DNA of 13,930 nt from Nitrospirota bacterium (lineage in GTDB: Bacteria; Nitrospirota; Thermodesulfovibrionia; UBA6902; DSMQ01). Positions 1 through 7,650 of the stretch are shown piece after piece. Where the stretch lies: positions 1 to 13,930 of the forward strand of contig JACQZD010000057.1 of NCBI GenBank assembly GCA_016207865.1, written 5' to 3'. Numbering within the stretch: position 1 is the stretch's first letter; each line of letters starts with the position of its first letter. The translations under genes were made by a program, and so were the position numbers. Below the pieces are notes generated by a model. The model was not told where the DNA came from, ran no database searches, and was given only the letters and a program-made list of their open reading frames with translations.

Positions 1-2
1 CT

Positions 3-353
3 GAATCTGCAACAGACATTCAGGGACGCACTGCAGACCTGATAAAAACCGGTCAGCAGATGGAGGCGGAAATCTCCAGGCAAAAACAGGCTGATGAGGA
101 ATTACAAAAGCTGTTAGATGAATCAGCACTGCATGTTCAAGAACTCACGGCTGAGATTGAAAGAGCCAATCAGAAACTGGAGGCTGAAACCGCCGGACGC
201 AAACAGGCAGAAGATGAATTGCAAAAACTTCGCAGTGAATCAGCGGCGGAGGGGCAGGGATGCATTGCAGACCTGTTAAAGACTAATCAGCAATTGGAGA
301 CTAAACTCGCAGAGCACAGACGCGCTGAAGACAAATTACATATACTTTTTGAA
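3..353 (+). repeat. Three tandem 117-bp coding repeats (39 residues each)
   Basis: Units start at 3, 120 and 237, each opening with the codons for Glu-Ser-Ala and closing near a Q(A/R)xxE(E/D)(E/K)L heptad-like segment. The copies are diverged, so this is old duplication of a coiled-coil module. More units probably lie beyond the left edge. The peptide is rich in Glu, Gln, Lys and Leu, as expected for a rod linking an upstream sensor to the GAF/HD-GYP part. Confidence 0.85.
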
Positions 354-1940
354 GAAATTAAGCATGAGGCTGACAGGTCCAAATCGCTTTTGCAGATTGT
401 GGAGGCTTTAAATTTACGTCCTGATACAGGCGAAATTGTCAAAAATGTTTTAGATCTGGCCCCTAAATACCTGAATCTTGACAGAGGCTGTATCTTTATA
501 TATGACGAGGATAACAAAGATTTCAGTTTTACGGGCGGATACGGGCTCAATCACAGTGAGGAAAACGCGCTGTCGGCAAGAACCTTTACTTTGAACGACT
601 TTCCTGCGGCGGATAAAATACTTCAAGGCAGTCCGGTGTCGGTTGAAAATACCAGAGAAACCGGAGCTATGGACAAGGAGATAGTTAAGATATTCAATAT
701 TGTAAATGCCGTCATAGCCCCAATTGCTTTTGAGAGGAAGGTAACCGGTTTGTTTTACGGCGATTTCAGGAGCGGCAGCCCGATTGAACCGAGGGAAGTA
801 TCATTTTTAAAGAAGCTTTCAGGCTGGCTGGGCGTAGCCGTCCATAACAGCAGGCATTACAAAGAATCTGTTAAAAAACAGATTAATCTGACCGCTGAGC
901 TGGAGACAATAAAAACAATGTCCCTGCTTGTCAGAGAGGTTTTGTCCACACTTGACAAGGCAAGAATTTCAGCAGCGGTCTCCCAGTTGATAAACAGGGT
1001 AATCCCATGTGAAAGATCTGCTCTCCTTCTCAAGGAAAAAGACGTCTACAGGGTAATTTCCGAATGGGGCATCGGCAAGTTTCAGGACAAAACTTATAAT
1101 ACTGCCGCTATCTGCGGAGATATTGAGTTGAAGCAGGCCCCTGTTTTCATTGCCGACATTTCCATGAATGATGAAAAATGTTTATACCACAAGGAGCAGA
1201 ATTTGATGGGTATCAGATCGGCTTTTATCATTCCTCTTCTCAGTAAGGGGGAGATTATCGGCCTTCTTGATATAGGATTTGCGCATATGGGAGTTACTTC
1301 CGCTTATTTTACAAAAGCGGAAAATATCGCATCACAGATTGCCCTGGCGCTTGAACACGCAAAACTCTACGAAGACCTTGAGAACCTGCTTATTAACATG
1401 ACCATTTCCCTTGCATCTGCGCTTGACGCCAAATCAACATGGTCCAAGGGACATTCAGAGCGGGTCGCGAAATATGCGGCAGAGATTGCAAAGGAAATGG
1501 GTTTAAACGAGGATGATATAGAAAACCTGAGACTCTACGGCCTGCTGCATGACATCGGACAAATAGGCATGTATGATATTTTGCTTAACAAACAGAGGAA
1601 GTTTACAGATGAGGAGTATGAACATGTCAAAAAACATCCACAGAACGGCGCTGAAATACTTGAGTCTATAAAACAATTAAGCGGTATTATCCCCGGCATC
1701 CGCCATCATCATGAAAGATATGACGGGAAGGGTTACCCGTCGGGTCTCAGGGGAGAAGATATACCGCTTTACGAAAGGATACTCCGTGTTGCTGATTCAT
1801 TTGACGCAATGACGGCAGACAGGCCGTACCGCTCTTCGTTCAGCAAGGAATTCACCGTTTCTGAATTGCAAAGATTAAGCGGCGCTGAGTTTGACCCGAA
1901 GGTCGTCGGGGCCTTTCTAAAGGTTCTTGACAGAGAATAA
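3..1940 (+). CDS. GAF-GAF-HD-GYP signalling protein, C-terminal part (5' end outside window)
   Basis: The gene is probably a cyclic-di-GMP phosphodiesterase or a related HD-GYP hydrolase controlled by N-terminal sensing. The frame is open from the left edge, so the ATG at 60 is internal and the true start lies upstream. Of the 645 visible residues, about 1-117 are three 39-residue coiled-coil repeats. Two GAF-type domains follow at about 126-285 and 310-460. The HD-GYP domain at about 465-640 shows HSERV, the catalytic HD pair (His516, Asp517), KKHP, RHHHERYDGKGYP and the IPLYERILRVADSFDAM stretch. The usual HDIGK is HDIGQ here (Gln520). No membrane segment is visible in this part, so it looks cytoplasmic, although an upstream sensor or membrane region cannot be excluded. 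The family assignment is firm. The substrate and the ligands of the GAF domains are unknown. The gene ends about 40 bp before the lysC promoter and appears unrelated to that operon. Confidence 0.9.
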   Translation, partial: ESATDIQGRTADLIKTGQQMEAEISRQKQADEELQKLLDESALHVQELTAEIERANQKLEAETAGRKQAEDELQKLRSESAAEGQGCIADLLKTNQQLETKLAEHRRAEDKLHILFEEIKHEADRSKSLLQIVEALNLRPDTGEIVKNVLDLAPKYLNLDRGCIFIYDEDNKDFSFTGGYGLNHSEENALSARTFTLNDFPAADKILQGSPVSVENTRETGAMDKEIVKIFNIVNAVIAPIAFERKVTGLFYGDFRSGSPIEPREVSFLKKLSGWLGVAVHNSRHYKESVKKQINLTAELETIKTMSLLVREVLSTLDKARISAAVSQLINRVIPCERSALLLKEKDVYRVISEWGIGKFQDKTYNTAAICGDIELKQAPVFIADISMNDEKCLYHKEQNLMGIRSAFIIPLLSKGEIIGLLDIGFAHMGVTSAYFTKAENIASQIALALEHAKLYEDLENLLINMTISLASALDAKSTWSKGHSERVAKYAAEIAKEMGLNEDDIENLRLYGLLHDIGQIGMYDILLNKQRKFTDEEYEHVKKHPQNGAEILESIKQLSGIIPGIRHHHERYDGKGYPSGLRGEDIPLYERILRVADSFDAMTADRPYRSSFSKEFTVSELQRLSGAEFDPKVVGAFLKVLDRE

Positions 1941-1978
1941 GATTGGAACTTGTATTCAGCGGTTCAGCCTGCCTGTTA

Positions 1979-2007
1979 TTGACCTGTTAATATTTAACTT
2001 CTATAAT
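1979..2007 (+). promoter_or_regulatory. Sigma70-type promoter of lysC-cimA
   Basis: TTGACC (1979-1984) and a perfect TATAAT (2002-2007) are separated by 17 bp. Transcription would start near 2013-2015, leaving a leader of about 30 nt with the ribosome site GGGGAGAG at 2027-2034. The leader is too short for a lysine riboswitch, and none is visible. Confidence 0.75.
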
Positions 2008-2042
2008 ACTGGGAATCAGGCTAAACGGGGAGAGTTCAACTT

Positions 2043-3260
2043 ATGCTTATTGTTCAGAAATACGGAGGCACATCGGTTGCGAATATTGACAGGATTAAGG
2101 CGGTCGCAAAGCGTGTCGTAAAGACCTCAAAAGAAGGTCACAAAGTGGCAGTGGTCGTTTCGGCCATGGCAGGCGAAACCGACAAACTGATAAACCTTGC
2201 GCATCAGACGGCATCAAGCCCGGGCGAGAGGGAAATGGATTTGCTGCTTTCTTCCGGCGAAAGAATCACCAGCGCCCTTACTGCAATGGCCATTGAAGAC
2301 CTGGGGCATAAAGCCATTGCGCTGACCGGCAGGCAGATGGGGATAGTAACCGACACGGTTCACACAAAGGCTAAGATAGAAAGAATTACGGCGGAAAAAG
2401 CCAAAAAGGCGCTTGATGAAGGCTATATTGTTGTTGTTGCGGGGTTTCAGGGCATAACTGAGAATGATGATGTAACCACACTCGGAAGGGGAGGCTCTGA
2501 CCTTTCGGCAGTTGCAATTGCCTCTGCGCTGAAGGCCGACCTGTGTGAAATTTATACTGACGTTGACGGAGTCTATACAACAGACCCGAATATTGTTCCT
2601 GACGCAAAAAAACTTGATAAAATTTCCTTTGAAGAAATGCTTGAACTTGCAAGCTTAGGCGCTAAAGTGCTTCAGACCAGGTCTGTGGAATTTGCCATGA
2701 AATATGAGGTGCCTGTGGTTGTAAGGTCCAGTTTTAATGATAATTCCGGAACGCTCGTTACCAAGGAGGATAAAGATATGGAGAAGGTAGTTGTATCTGG
2801 AGTCGCTTATGATAAAAATCAGGATAAAATCACCATCATGAGCGTGCCTGACAAACCCGGCATTGCCGCAAGGATTTTTAAGGGCATTGCGGAGAACACT
2901 ATAGTGGTTGACATGATTGTCCAGAACATAAGCAGTGACGGAAAGGCTACCGACATATCGTTTACAGTGCCTAAGACTGACAGCAAAAAGGCATTTAAAC
3001 TGACTGAAGAGATAGCTAAGGAGCTTGGCGCCAAAAGCGTCAGCCTGAGTGATGATATTGCAAAGATATCCGCTGTCGGCGTCGGCATGAGGACTCATTC
3101 AGGCGTTGCGGCAGAGATGTTTGAGACTCTTGCAAAACACAGCGTAAATATAATGGCTATCAGCACATCGGAGATAAAGGTCTCATGCCTGATAGACTTA
3201 AAATACACCGAGCTTGCGGTAAGGGTTTTGCATGAGGCCTTCGGGCTGGGAAAGAAATAA
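2043..3260 (+). CDS. lysC: Aspartate kinase (aspartokinase), alpha/beta overlapping type
   Basis: This enzyme phosphorylates L-aspartate with ATP to 4-aspartyl phosphate, the first step toward lysine, threonine, methionine and the isoleucine precursor. The 405-residue protein opens with the KYGGTS nucleotide-binding motif (residues 6-11). It has the SSGERI segment near 74-79, GRGGSD at 148-153 and the YTDVDGVYTTDP stretch near 171-182. Two ACT domains at about 265-330 and 345-400 are the usual feedback-inhibition sites. The length and the lack of a homoserine dehydrogenase domain match the monofunctional Bacillus/Corynebacterium type. The ATG at 2043 has GGGGAGAG eight bases upstream and follows a strong promoter. 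cimA starts 43 bp after the stop with no promoter visible between, so the two are probably co-transcribed. Which end product inhibits it cannot be told from the sequence. Confidence 0.96.
   Translation: MLIVQKYGGTSVANIDRIKAVAKRVVKTSKEGHKVAVVVSAMAGETDKLINLAHQTASSPGEREMDLLLSSGERITSALTAMAIEDLGHKAIALTGRQMGIVTDTVHTKAKIERITAEKAKKALDEGYIVVVAGFQGITENDDVTTLGRGGSDLSAVAIASALKADLCEIYTDVDGVYTTDPNIVPDAKKLDKISFEEMLELASLGAKVLQTRSVEFAMKYEVPVVVRSSFNDNSGTLVTKEDKDMEKVVVSGVAYDKNQDKITIMSVPDKPGIAARIFKGIAENTIVVDMIVQNISSDGKATDISFTVPKTDSKKAFKLTEEIAKELGAKSVSLSDDIAKISAVGVGMRTHSGVAAEMFETLAKHSVNIMAISTSEIKVSCLIDLKYTELAVRVLHEAFGLGKK
2778..3260 (+). CDS. Probable in-frame internal start: regulatory beta subunit of aspartate kinase
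   Basis: Inside lysC a near-perfect Shine-Dalgarno, AAGGAGGA (2763-2770), stands seven bases before an in-frame ATG at 2778 (Met246 of LysC). Starting there would give a 160-residue protein made only of the two ACT domains. This is the arrangement known for Bacillus subtilis aspartokinase II and Corynebacterium glutamicum LysC, where an internal start makes a beta subunit of similar size for an alpha2beta2 enzyme. The site and spacing are seen directly. Its use in vivo is inferred. It could also be a chance purine run encoding Lys-Glu-Asp. Confidence 0.55.
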   Translation: MEKVVVSGVAYDKNQDKITIMSVPDKPGIAARIFKGIAENTIVVDMIVQNISSDGKATDISFTVPKTDSKKAFKLTEEIAKELGAKSVSLSDDIAKISAVGVGMRTHSGVAAEMFETLAKHSVNIMAISTSEIKVSCLIDLKYTELAVRVLHEAFGLGKK

Positions 3261-3303
3261 AGAGGGATTTTCAATAAGCAATGTGTTAAATTAATACCTG
3301 GTT

Positions 3304-4875
3304 ATGAAACACATTGAACTATACGACACGACTTTAAGGGATGGGGCGCAGTCCGAGGACATCTCGTTCTCTGTTGAGGATAAATTAAGGATTACTGAAA
3401 AGCTTGATGAACTCGGTGTTCATTATATTGAAGGCGGTTTCCCCGGCGCCAATCCGAGGGATGCGGAATTTTTCAGCAAGGCGCGTAAACTAAAGCTCAA
3501 ATCATCAAAACTCGTCGCCTTCGGCTCCACGCATCATGCATCAAACAGGGTGCAGGACGACCTGAATATTAAATCCCTTTTAAATGCAAAAACCTCCATC
3601 GTTACCATATTCGGCAAGACATGGGACTTTCATGTCAAAGAGGCTTTGCGGATTCCACTGTCCCAAAATCTTGACTTAATCCACAATTCAGTCGCATATC
3701 TCAAAAAAAGAATACCAAAGGTGTTTTTTGACGCAGAGCATTTTTTTGACGGCTACAAGGCAAATCCTGAGTATGCTGTTAAGGTTCTGCGGGCTGCTCA
3801 AGATGCTGGGGCAGACTGCCTTGTGCTCTGTGATACAAACGGCGGCACGCTCCCTCAGGAGGTTGAAAAAATTATCAAGGTACTCCTAAATCAGCACTCC
3901 GGACTCCGGACTCCGATAGGCATACATGCCCATAACGATGCTGACTGTGCCGTTGCCAATTCAGTTGCCGCTGTTGAGCTTGGGGCTTCTCAGGTTCAGG
4001 GAACGATTAATGGCTTAGGTGAAAGATGTGGGAATGCAAACCTTGTCTCTGTTATTCCAAACTTAAAGCTAAAACTTAAGTATGATGTCATAACAAATAG
4101 TAAATTAAAGAAATTAAAGGAAGTTTCACGCTTTATAACAGAGATAGCAAATATCAGGCATTTCAAGCGTCAGCCGTTTGTCGGCGACAGCGCCTTTGCC
4201 CACAAGGGCGGAGTCCACGTCAGCGCTGTTCTAAGGCACCCCGAGACATATGAACATATACGGCCTGAACTTGTCGGTAATTATGAAAGGGTACTTGTTT
4301 CAGACCTCGGCGGCAGGAGCAATATAATTAAAAAAATTAAGGAATTTAATTTGAAGGTGGACCCTGATTCCCCAAAGGTCGCGCAGATAGTCAAGGAAAT
4401 GAAAGAGCTTGAAAGCCAGGGTTTTCAGTTTGAAGGCGCGGAGGCTTCACTTGAGCTTTTGATAAAAAAGACCTTCGGACTTCACAGGAAATTTTTTGTT
4501 CTTGCCGGCTTCAGACTTATTGTGGAAAAAAGAAAAGAGGGCGAAGATCCCTTGAGTGAAGCTACTATAATGCTGAAGGCGGGAGGGAAATTAGAGCATA
4601 CCGCAGCCACCGGCAACGGACCTGTCAATGCGCTTGATAATGCGCTCAGAAAAGCGCTTGAGAAATTTTATCCGCAGCTTAAGCAGGTCAGGCTTATTGA
4701 TTACAAAGTCAGGGTCTTAACAGCCGGCGCCGGCACGACGGCAAAAGTCAGAGTTCTTATTGAGTCCGGTGATGACAAGCACAAATGGGGCACTGTCGGC
4801 GTATCGGAAAATATTATTGAAGCCTCTTATCAGGCGCTTGTGGACAGCATTGAATATAAACTTCTGAGAGGATAG
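3304..4875 (+). CDS. cimA: (R)-citramalate synthase
   Basis: CimA condenses pyruvate with acetyl-CoA to (R)-citramalate, giving 2-oxobutyrate for isoleucine without threonine deaminase. The 523-residue protein has the DRE-TIM barrel start DTTLRDG (residues 8-14), the metal-binding HAHND (208-212) and GLGERCGNA (237-245). Its C-terminal region (about 385-520) is the LeuA-type dimerisation/allosteric fold. The length and the opening 'LYDTTLRDGAQ(S/G)' style separate CimA from 2-isopropylmalate synthase and homocitrate synthase, though these relatives cannot be fully excluded by eye. The ATG at 3304 is fixed by an in-frame stop 12 bases upstream, and no good Shine-Dalgarno precedes it. Translation may therefore depend on coupling to lysC or be modest. 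A short 7-bp repeat array codes for residues 197-204, just before the HAHND strand. Confidence 0.93.
   Translation: MKHIELYDTTLRDGAQSEDISFSVEDKLRITEKLDELGVHYIEGGFPGANPRDAEFFSKARKLKLKSSKLVAFGSTHHASNRVQDDLNIKSLLNAKTSIVTIFGKTWDFHVKEALRIPLSQNLDLIHNSVAYLKKRIPKVFFDAEHFFDGYKANPEYAVKVLRAAQDAGADCLVLCDTNGGTLPQEVEKIIKVLLNQHSGLRTPIGIHAHNDADCAVANSVAAVELGASQVQGTINGLGERCGNANLVSVIPNLKLKLKYDVITNSKLKKLKEVSRFITEIANIRHFKRQPFVGDSAFAHKGGVHVSAVLRHPETYEHIRPELVGNYERVLVSDLGGRSNIIKKIKEFNLKVDPDSPKVAQIVKEMKELESQGFQFEGAEASLELLIKKTFGLHRKFFVLAGFRLIVEKRKEGEDPLSEATIMLKAGGKLEHTAATGNGPVNALDNALRKALEKFYPQLKQVRLIDYKVRVLTAGAGTTAKVRVLIESGDDKHKWGTVGVSENIIEASYQALVDSIEYKLLRG
3894..3914 (+). repeat. Three 7-bp tandem units inside cimA
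   Basis: GCACTCC is followed by two copies of GGACTCC, then GATAGG. The units encode His-Ser-Gly-Leu-Arg-Thr-Pro in the loop before the strand carrying HAHND. The sequence family differs from the arrays in the activase gene, but the 7-bp period is the same. Confidence 0.7.
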
Positions 4876-4884
4876 GCTTAATTT

Positions 4885-4956
4885 GCGTTCAGCGTTGTGC
4901 GTTCATCGTGTTTATCGCGCTATAAACGCTGTACGCTATAACTCTATAAACGCGTA
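4885..4956 (-). repeat. Heptanucleotide repeat element in the cimA-rseC gap, inverted relative to those in the activase gene
   Basis: GCGTTCA, GCGTTGT and GCGTTCA stand in tandem (4885-4905), followed by degenerate 7-bp units such as CGCTGTA and CGCTATA and then ATAACTC. Read on the minus strand, this is a GAGTTAT-like block followed by an ACGCTGA-like block. That is the same order as in the three copies inside the 8536-12999 gene. It fills nearly the whole 81-bp gap and runs up to the ATG of the next gene. Confidence 0.7.
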
Positions 4957-5394
4957 ATGTTAGAAGAAACCGGCATTGTCACTCATACTGACGGCATAAT
5001 GGCTAAGGTCAGCATTCAGAAAAAAGGGACCTGCGAGGGTTGTGCTGTGCGCGGCGTATGCGAACCGTCTGAGTCAGGCCTGGAAATAGAGGCGCTGAAT
5101 TCTGTACATGCGGCAGCCGGGCAGACAGTTAAAATTGAAATGAAACCGCAGGCATATCTCAGGGGGGCAATAATTGTTTATGGAATACCTTTAGCCGCGT
5201 TTATTGCAGGCGCTATTTTAGGGAAAAACATAGGCGAGTCTTATCTTGATGTAATAAATTCTGACACCTCTGCTGCAATTTTTGGTTTTATTTCTTTGAT
5301 AATAACTTTTATAATTATAAGAATCTGGAGCGTCAGGACAGAAACAAAACCGGAGTATAAGCCGGTGATAACGGCAGTGATCAGTGAACAGTAA
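4957..5394 (+). CDS. RseC/MucC-family Fe-S membrane protein
   Basis: This 145-residue protein matches the RseC family, linked in Escherichia coli to sigma-E control and to reduction of the SoxR iron-sulfur cluster. The N-terminus opens with the family-typical MLEETGIV. A cysteine group C26-x2-C29-x5-C35 could bind an Fe-S cluster. Two membrane helices follow at about 70-89 and 105-124, with a short polar C-terminal tail. No Rnf, RpoE or RseA/B genes are present in the window, so the partner is unknown. The start is well supported by family similarity, but no Shine-Dalgarno is visible. The upstream 72 bases are a repeat element that ends in GTAATG, and the start codon falls inside this last motif. 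Expression may rely on leaderless-like or coupled initiation. The next stretch, 5395-5552, holds only a hairpin repeat and the leader of the following gene. Confidence 0.85.
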   Translation: MLEETGIVTHTDGIMAKVSIQKKGTCEGCAVRGVCEPSESGLEIEALNSVHAAAGQTVKIEMKPQAYLRGAIIVYGIPLAAFIAGAILGKNIGESYLDVINSDTSAAIFGFISLIITFIIIRIWSVRTETKPEYKPVITAVISEQ

Positions 5395-5423
5395 AAGAAA
5401 AATGATACTGATTAAGGTTGTCG

Positions 5424-5506
5424 TTCCGGTCCCGATGCTTCGGGATAAGCCGGAATCTATTTTTTTGTAAAAAAATTCAGGATGCCCGATTAAGAACTTC
5501 GGGCAT
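5424..5506. repeat. Composite palindromic repeat (three adjacent hairpins)
   Basis: The first hairpin has TTCCGG (5424-5429) pairing with CCGGAA (5450-5455) around a TCCCGA/TCGGGA inner stem with loop TGCT. The second is a T7-GT-A7 inverted run at 5460-5475. The third has ATGCCCGA (5482-5489) pairing with TCGGGCAT (5499-5506). It resembles the dispersed intergenic palindromes of many bacterial chromosomes. It could fold in the mRNA upstream of the EF-G-like gene, or end transcription from rseC, but it is not a classic terminator because the T run is not placed after a GC stem alone. Confidence 0.7.
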
Positions 5507-5552
5507 GACAGATAATGAGAAATACTATTCTATAAAAATACGGAGGGAGTTA

Positions 5553-7649
5553 ATGGTAAATTTTGACATTGAGAAGATCAGGAATGTTGCAGTCATTGCT
5601 CACGCAGGTGCAGGCAAAACATCTTTAGTAGAAGCGGCGCTTTTTGATGCAAAGGCAACGGACAGGATAGGAACTATTGAAGACGGCACAACAATTACTG
5701 ATTATGAGCCTGAGGAAATTCACAGAAAAATCACAATTTCATCAGCTACCGCTTTCTGTGACTGGAAGGGTCACAGGATAAATATAATTGATACTCCCGG
5801 CTATATAAATTTCCTGGAAGACACAAAGTCATGCCTCAGCGCTGTTGACGGCGCCGTAGTTATTGTAAGCGCATTATGCGGAGTTAAGGCTGAAACCGAA
5901 AAAATCTGGCAGTACGCCTGTAAATATGAGGTGCCGCGGCTGGTATTTATCAATAAAATGGACCGGGAAAACGCTAATTTCAGCATGGCCTTAGGCGAGC
6001 TTGAAAAATCCTTCGGCTCTGCGCCGATTCCTCTGAATATCCCGATTGGTTCAGCCGAAGGGTTTGAAGGGGTTATTGACCTGATTGAAATGAAGGCAGT
6101 CAGGTTTCAAAACGGACAGCCTTCAGTTTCAGACATCCCTGCTGAATTAAAGGACGAGGCTGAGGAGTACCGTAAAAAGCTTGTGGAAAAAATCGTTGAG
6201 TCCAACGATGCCATGCTTGAAAAATATCTTGAAGGCGCAGTGCTGTCAACAGATGAAATAATTAAAGGAATAAGGGAAAGCTCCATAACAAGGCAGTTTA
6301 TCCCTGTGGCCTGCGGCTCTGCAACAAAAAATATCGGCGTGCATAAGCTCCTTGATATGATTCCGCTTTGCCTTCCTTCACCCGCGGAAAAGGCAAATAT
6401 TACCCCGATAAAAGGCAAAAACGCAAAAAACAGCGATGAGGTTATGAGGAAGCCTCTGGATACCGAACCGTTTTCAGCGCAGGTTTTTAAGACTATTGCC
6501 GACCCCTTTGCCGGCAAGCTTACTTTGTTCAGGGTTTTCTCAGGGGTGCTCAAGGCAGATTCAACCGTTTATAATTCAACGCGCGACAGCAAAGAAAGAG
6601 TAGGGCATTTATTTTACCTGTCCGGCAAAAAACAGGCGCCTGCCCAGAAAGTCGGACCCGGTGAAATTGCGGCAGTTGCCAAACTCAAGGACACCCTGAC
6701 AGGCGATACGCTCAGCGACCCTGATAAGCCGATACTGTTTGAACCGATTAAATTTTCAGACCCGATGATTTCCTATGCAATTGCCCCAAAAAGCAGGGGT
6801 GACGAAGACAAGGTCGGCACAGGACTCCACAGGATGCTTGAGGAGGATCCGACGCTTAAATTTTTCCGCGACTCTGAGACAAAGGAAATGATCCTTTCAG
6901 GCATGGGGCAGATGCATCTTGAGATTACCCTTGAAAGATTAAAGAGAAAATTTGGTGTTGAAGTTTTGATGAAAACTCCCAAAATTCCCTATAAGGAAAC
7001 TATTAAGGTGCATGCAAAAGCGCAGGGCAGATACAAAAAGCAGTCAGGCGGAAGGGGGCAGTACGGAGACTGCTGGATTGAGATAGAGCCTTTGCCTAAG
7101 GGTTCTGGGTTTGAATTTGTAGATAAAATAGTCGGGGGGGTAATTCCGAGGCAGTATATTCCGGCGGTTGAAAAGGGCCTTATTGAAGCCATGCACGAAG
7201 GCATACTGGCGGGATTTCAGGTGGTAGACCTCAGGGCTACAGTCTATGACGGCTCCTATCACACAGTTGATTCCTCTGAAATGGCATTTAAAATTGCCGG
7301 TTCAATGGCCATTAAAAAAGCCGCCCAGAGCGCAAGGCCGGTTCTTCTGGAGCCTATCCTAAAAGCAGAGATTATTACTCCTGACGAAGGGCTTGGCGGT
7401 GTAATAGGGGACCTGAACGGAAGGCGTGGAAAGGTCCAGGGCGTGGAGCCGCAGGCAGGCGGCAACCAGAGAATTGCAGCGCTGGTCCCGATGGCCGAGA
7501 TGCTGACATATGCAAACCAGCTTAATTCCCTGACCAGCGGCCGCGGCATGTATACGGTAGAGTTTTCCCATTATGAAGAGGTCCCGTCGCACCTTACGCA
7601 AAAGATTATTGCCGACAGGGCGGAGACCAAAAAAGAAAAGGGGGAATAA
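5553..7649 (+). CDS. Elongation factor G-like GTPase (EF-G2 type)
   Basis: This is a five-domain translational GTPase of 698 residues. The P-loop is HAGAGKT (residues 17-23) where canonical EF-G has HIDAGKT. The switch I region carries 'DYEPEEIHRKITI' instead of the EF-G 'RGITI' form. G3 is DTPG (from Asp80) and G4 is NKMD (134-137). These variants mark the EF-G-like/EF-G2 group, which usually exists beside a genuine fusA in the rpsL-rpsG-tuf cluster and has an uncertain role in translation. The ATG at 5553 is chosen because GGAGGGAG lies just upstream. An open frame reaching back to 5418 runs through a hairpin repeat and encodes unrelated residues. A TTG-started gene follows after one base, so the two are translationally coupled. 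A run of seven G at 7134-7140 is a possible slippage or sequencing-error spot, but the frame is intact. Confidence 0.9.
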   Translation: MVNFDIEKIRNVAVIAHAGAGKTSLVEAALFDAKATDRIGTIEDGTTITDYEPEEIHRKITISSATAFCDWKGHRINIIDTPGYINFLEDTKSCLSAVDGAVVIVSALCGVKAETEKIWQYACKYEVPRLVFINKMDRENANFSMALGELEKSFGSAPIPLNIPIGSAEGFEGVIDLIEMKAVRFQNGQPSVSDIPAELKDEAEEYRKKLVEKIVESNDAMLEKYLEGAVLSTDEIIKGIRESSITRQFIPVACGSATKNIGVHKLLDMIPLCLPSPAEKANITPIKGKNAKNSDEVMRKPLDTEPFSAQVFKTIADPFAGKLTLFRVFSGVLKADSTVYNSTRDSKERVGHLFYLSGKKQAPAQKVGPGEIAAVAKLKDTLTGDTLSDPDKPILFEPIKFSDPMISYAIAPKSRGDEDKVGTGLHRMLEEDPTLKFFRDSETKEMILSGMGQMHLEITLERLKRKFGVEVLMKTPKIPYKETIKVHAKAQGRYKKQSGGRGQYGDCWIEIEPLPKGSGFEFVDKIVGGVIPRQYIPAVEKGLIEAMHEGILAGFQVVDLRATVYDGSYHTVDSSEMAFKIAGSMAIKKAAQSARPVLLEPILKAEIITPDEGLGGVIGDLNGRRGKVQGVEPQAGGNQRIAALVPMAEMLTYANQLNSLTSGRGMYTVEFSHYEEVPSHLTQKIIADRAETKKEKGE

Positions 7650-7650
7650 T

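Noticed and set aside
1941..2042. Lysine riboswitch upstream of lysC
   Set aside because: The predicted leader is about 30 nt, far too short, and no conserved core is visible.
2655..3098. 147-codon open frame on the minus strand inside lysC
   Set aside because: It is antisense to the conserved ACT domains, with no ribosome site or recognisable product.
5418..5552. Longer start of the EF-G-like gene at 5418
   Set aside because: The extra 45 codons run through hairpin repeats, while ATG 5553 has a strong ribosome site and begins at the family-typical N-terminus.
7573..7650. ATG start of the DUF948 gene at 7573
   Set aside because: It would overlap 77 bases of the EF-G-like gene and add a basic tail before the membrane helix; TTG 7651 is adjacent to a purine-rich ribosome site.
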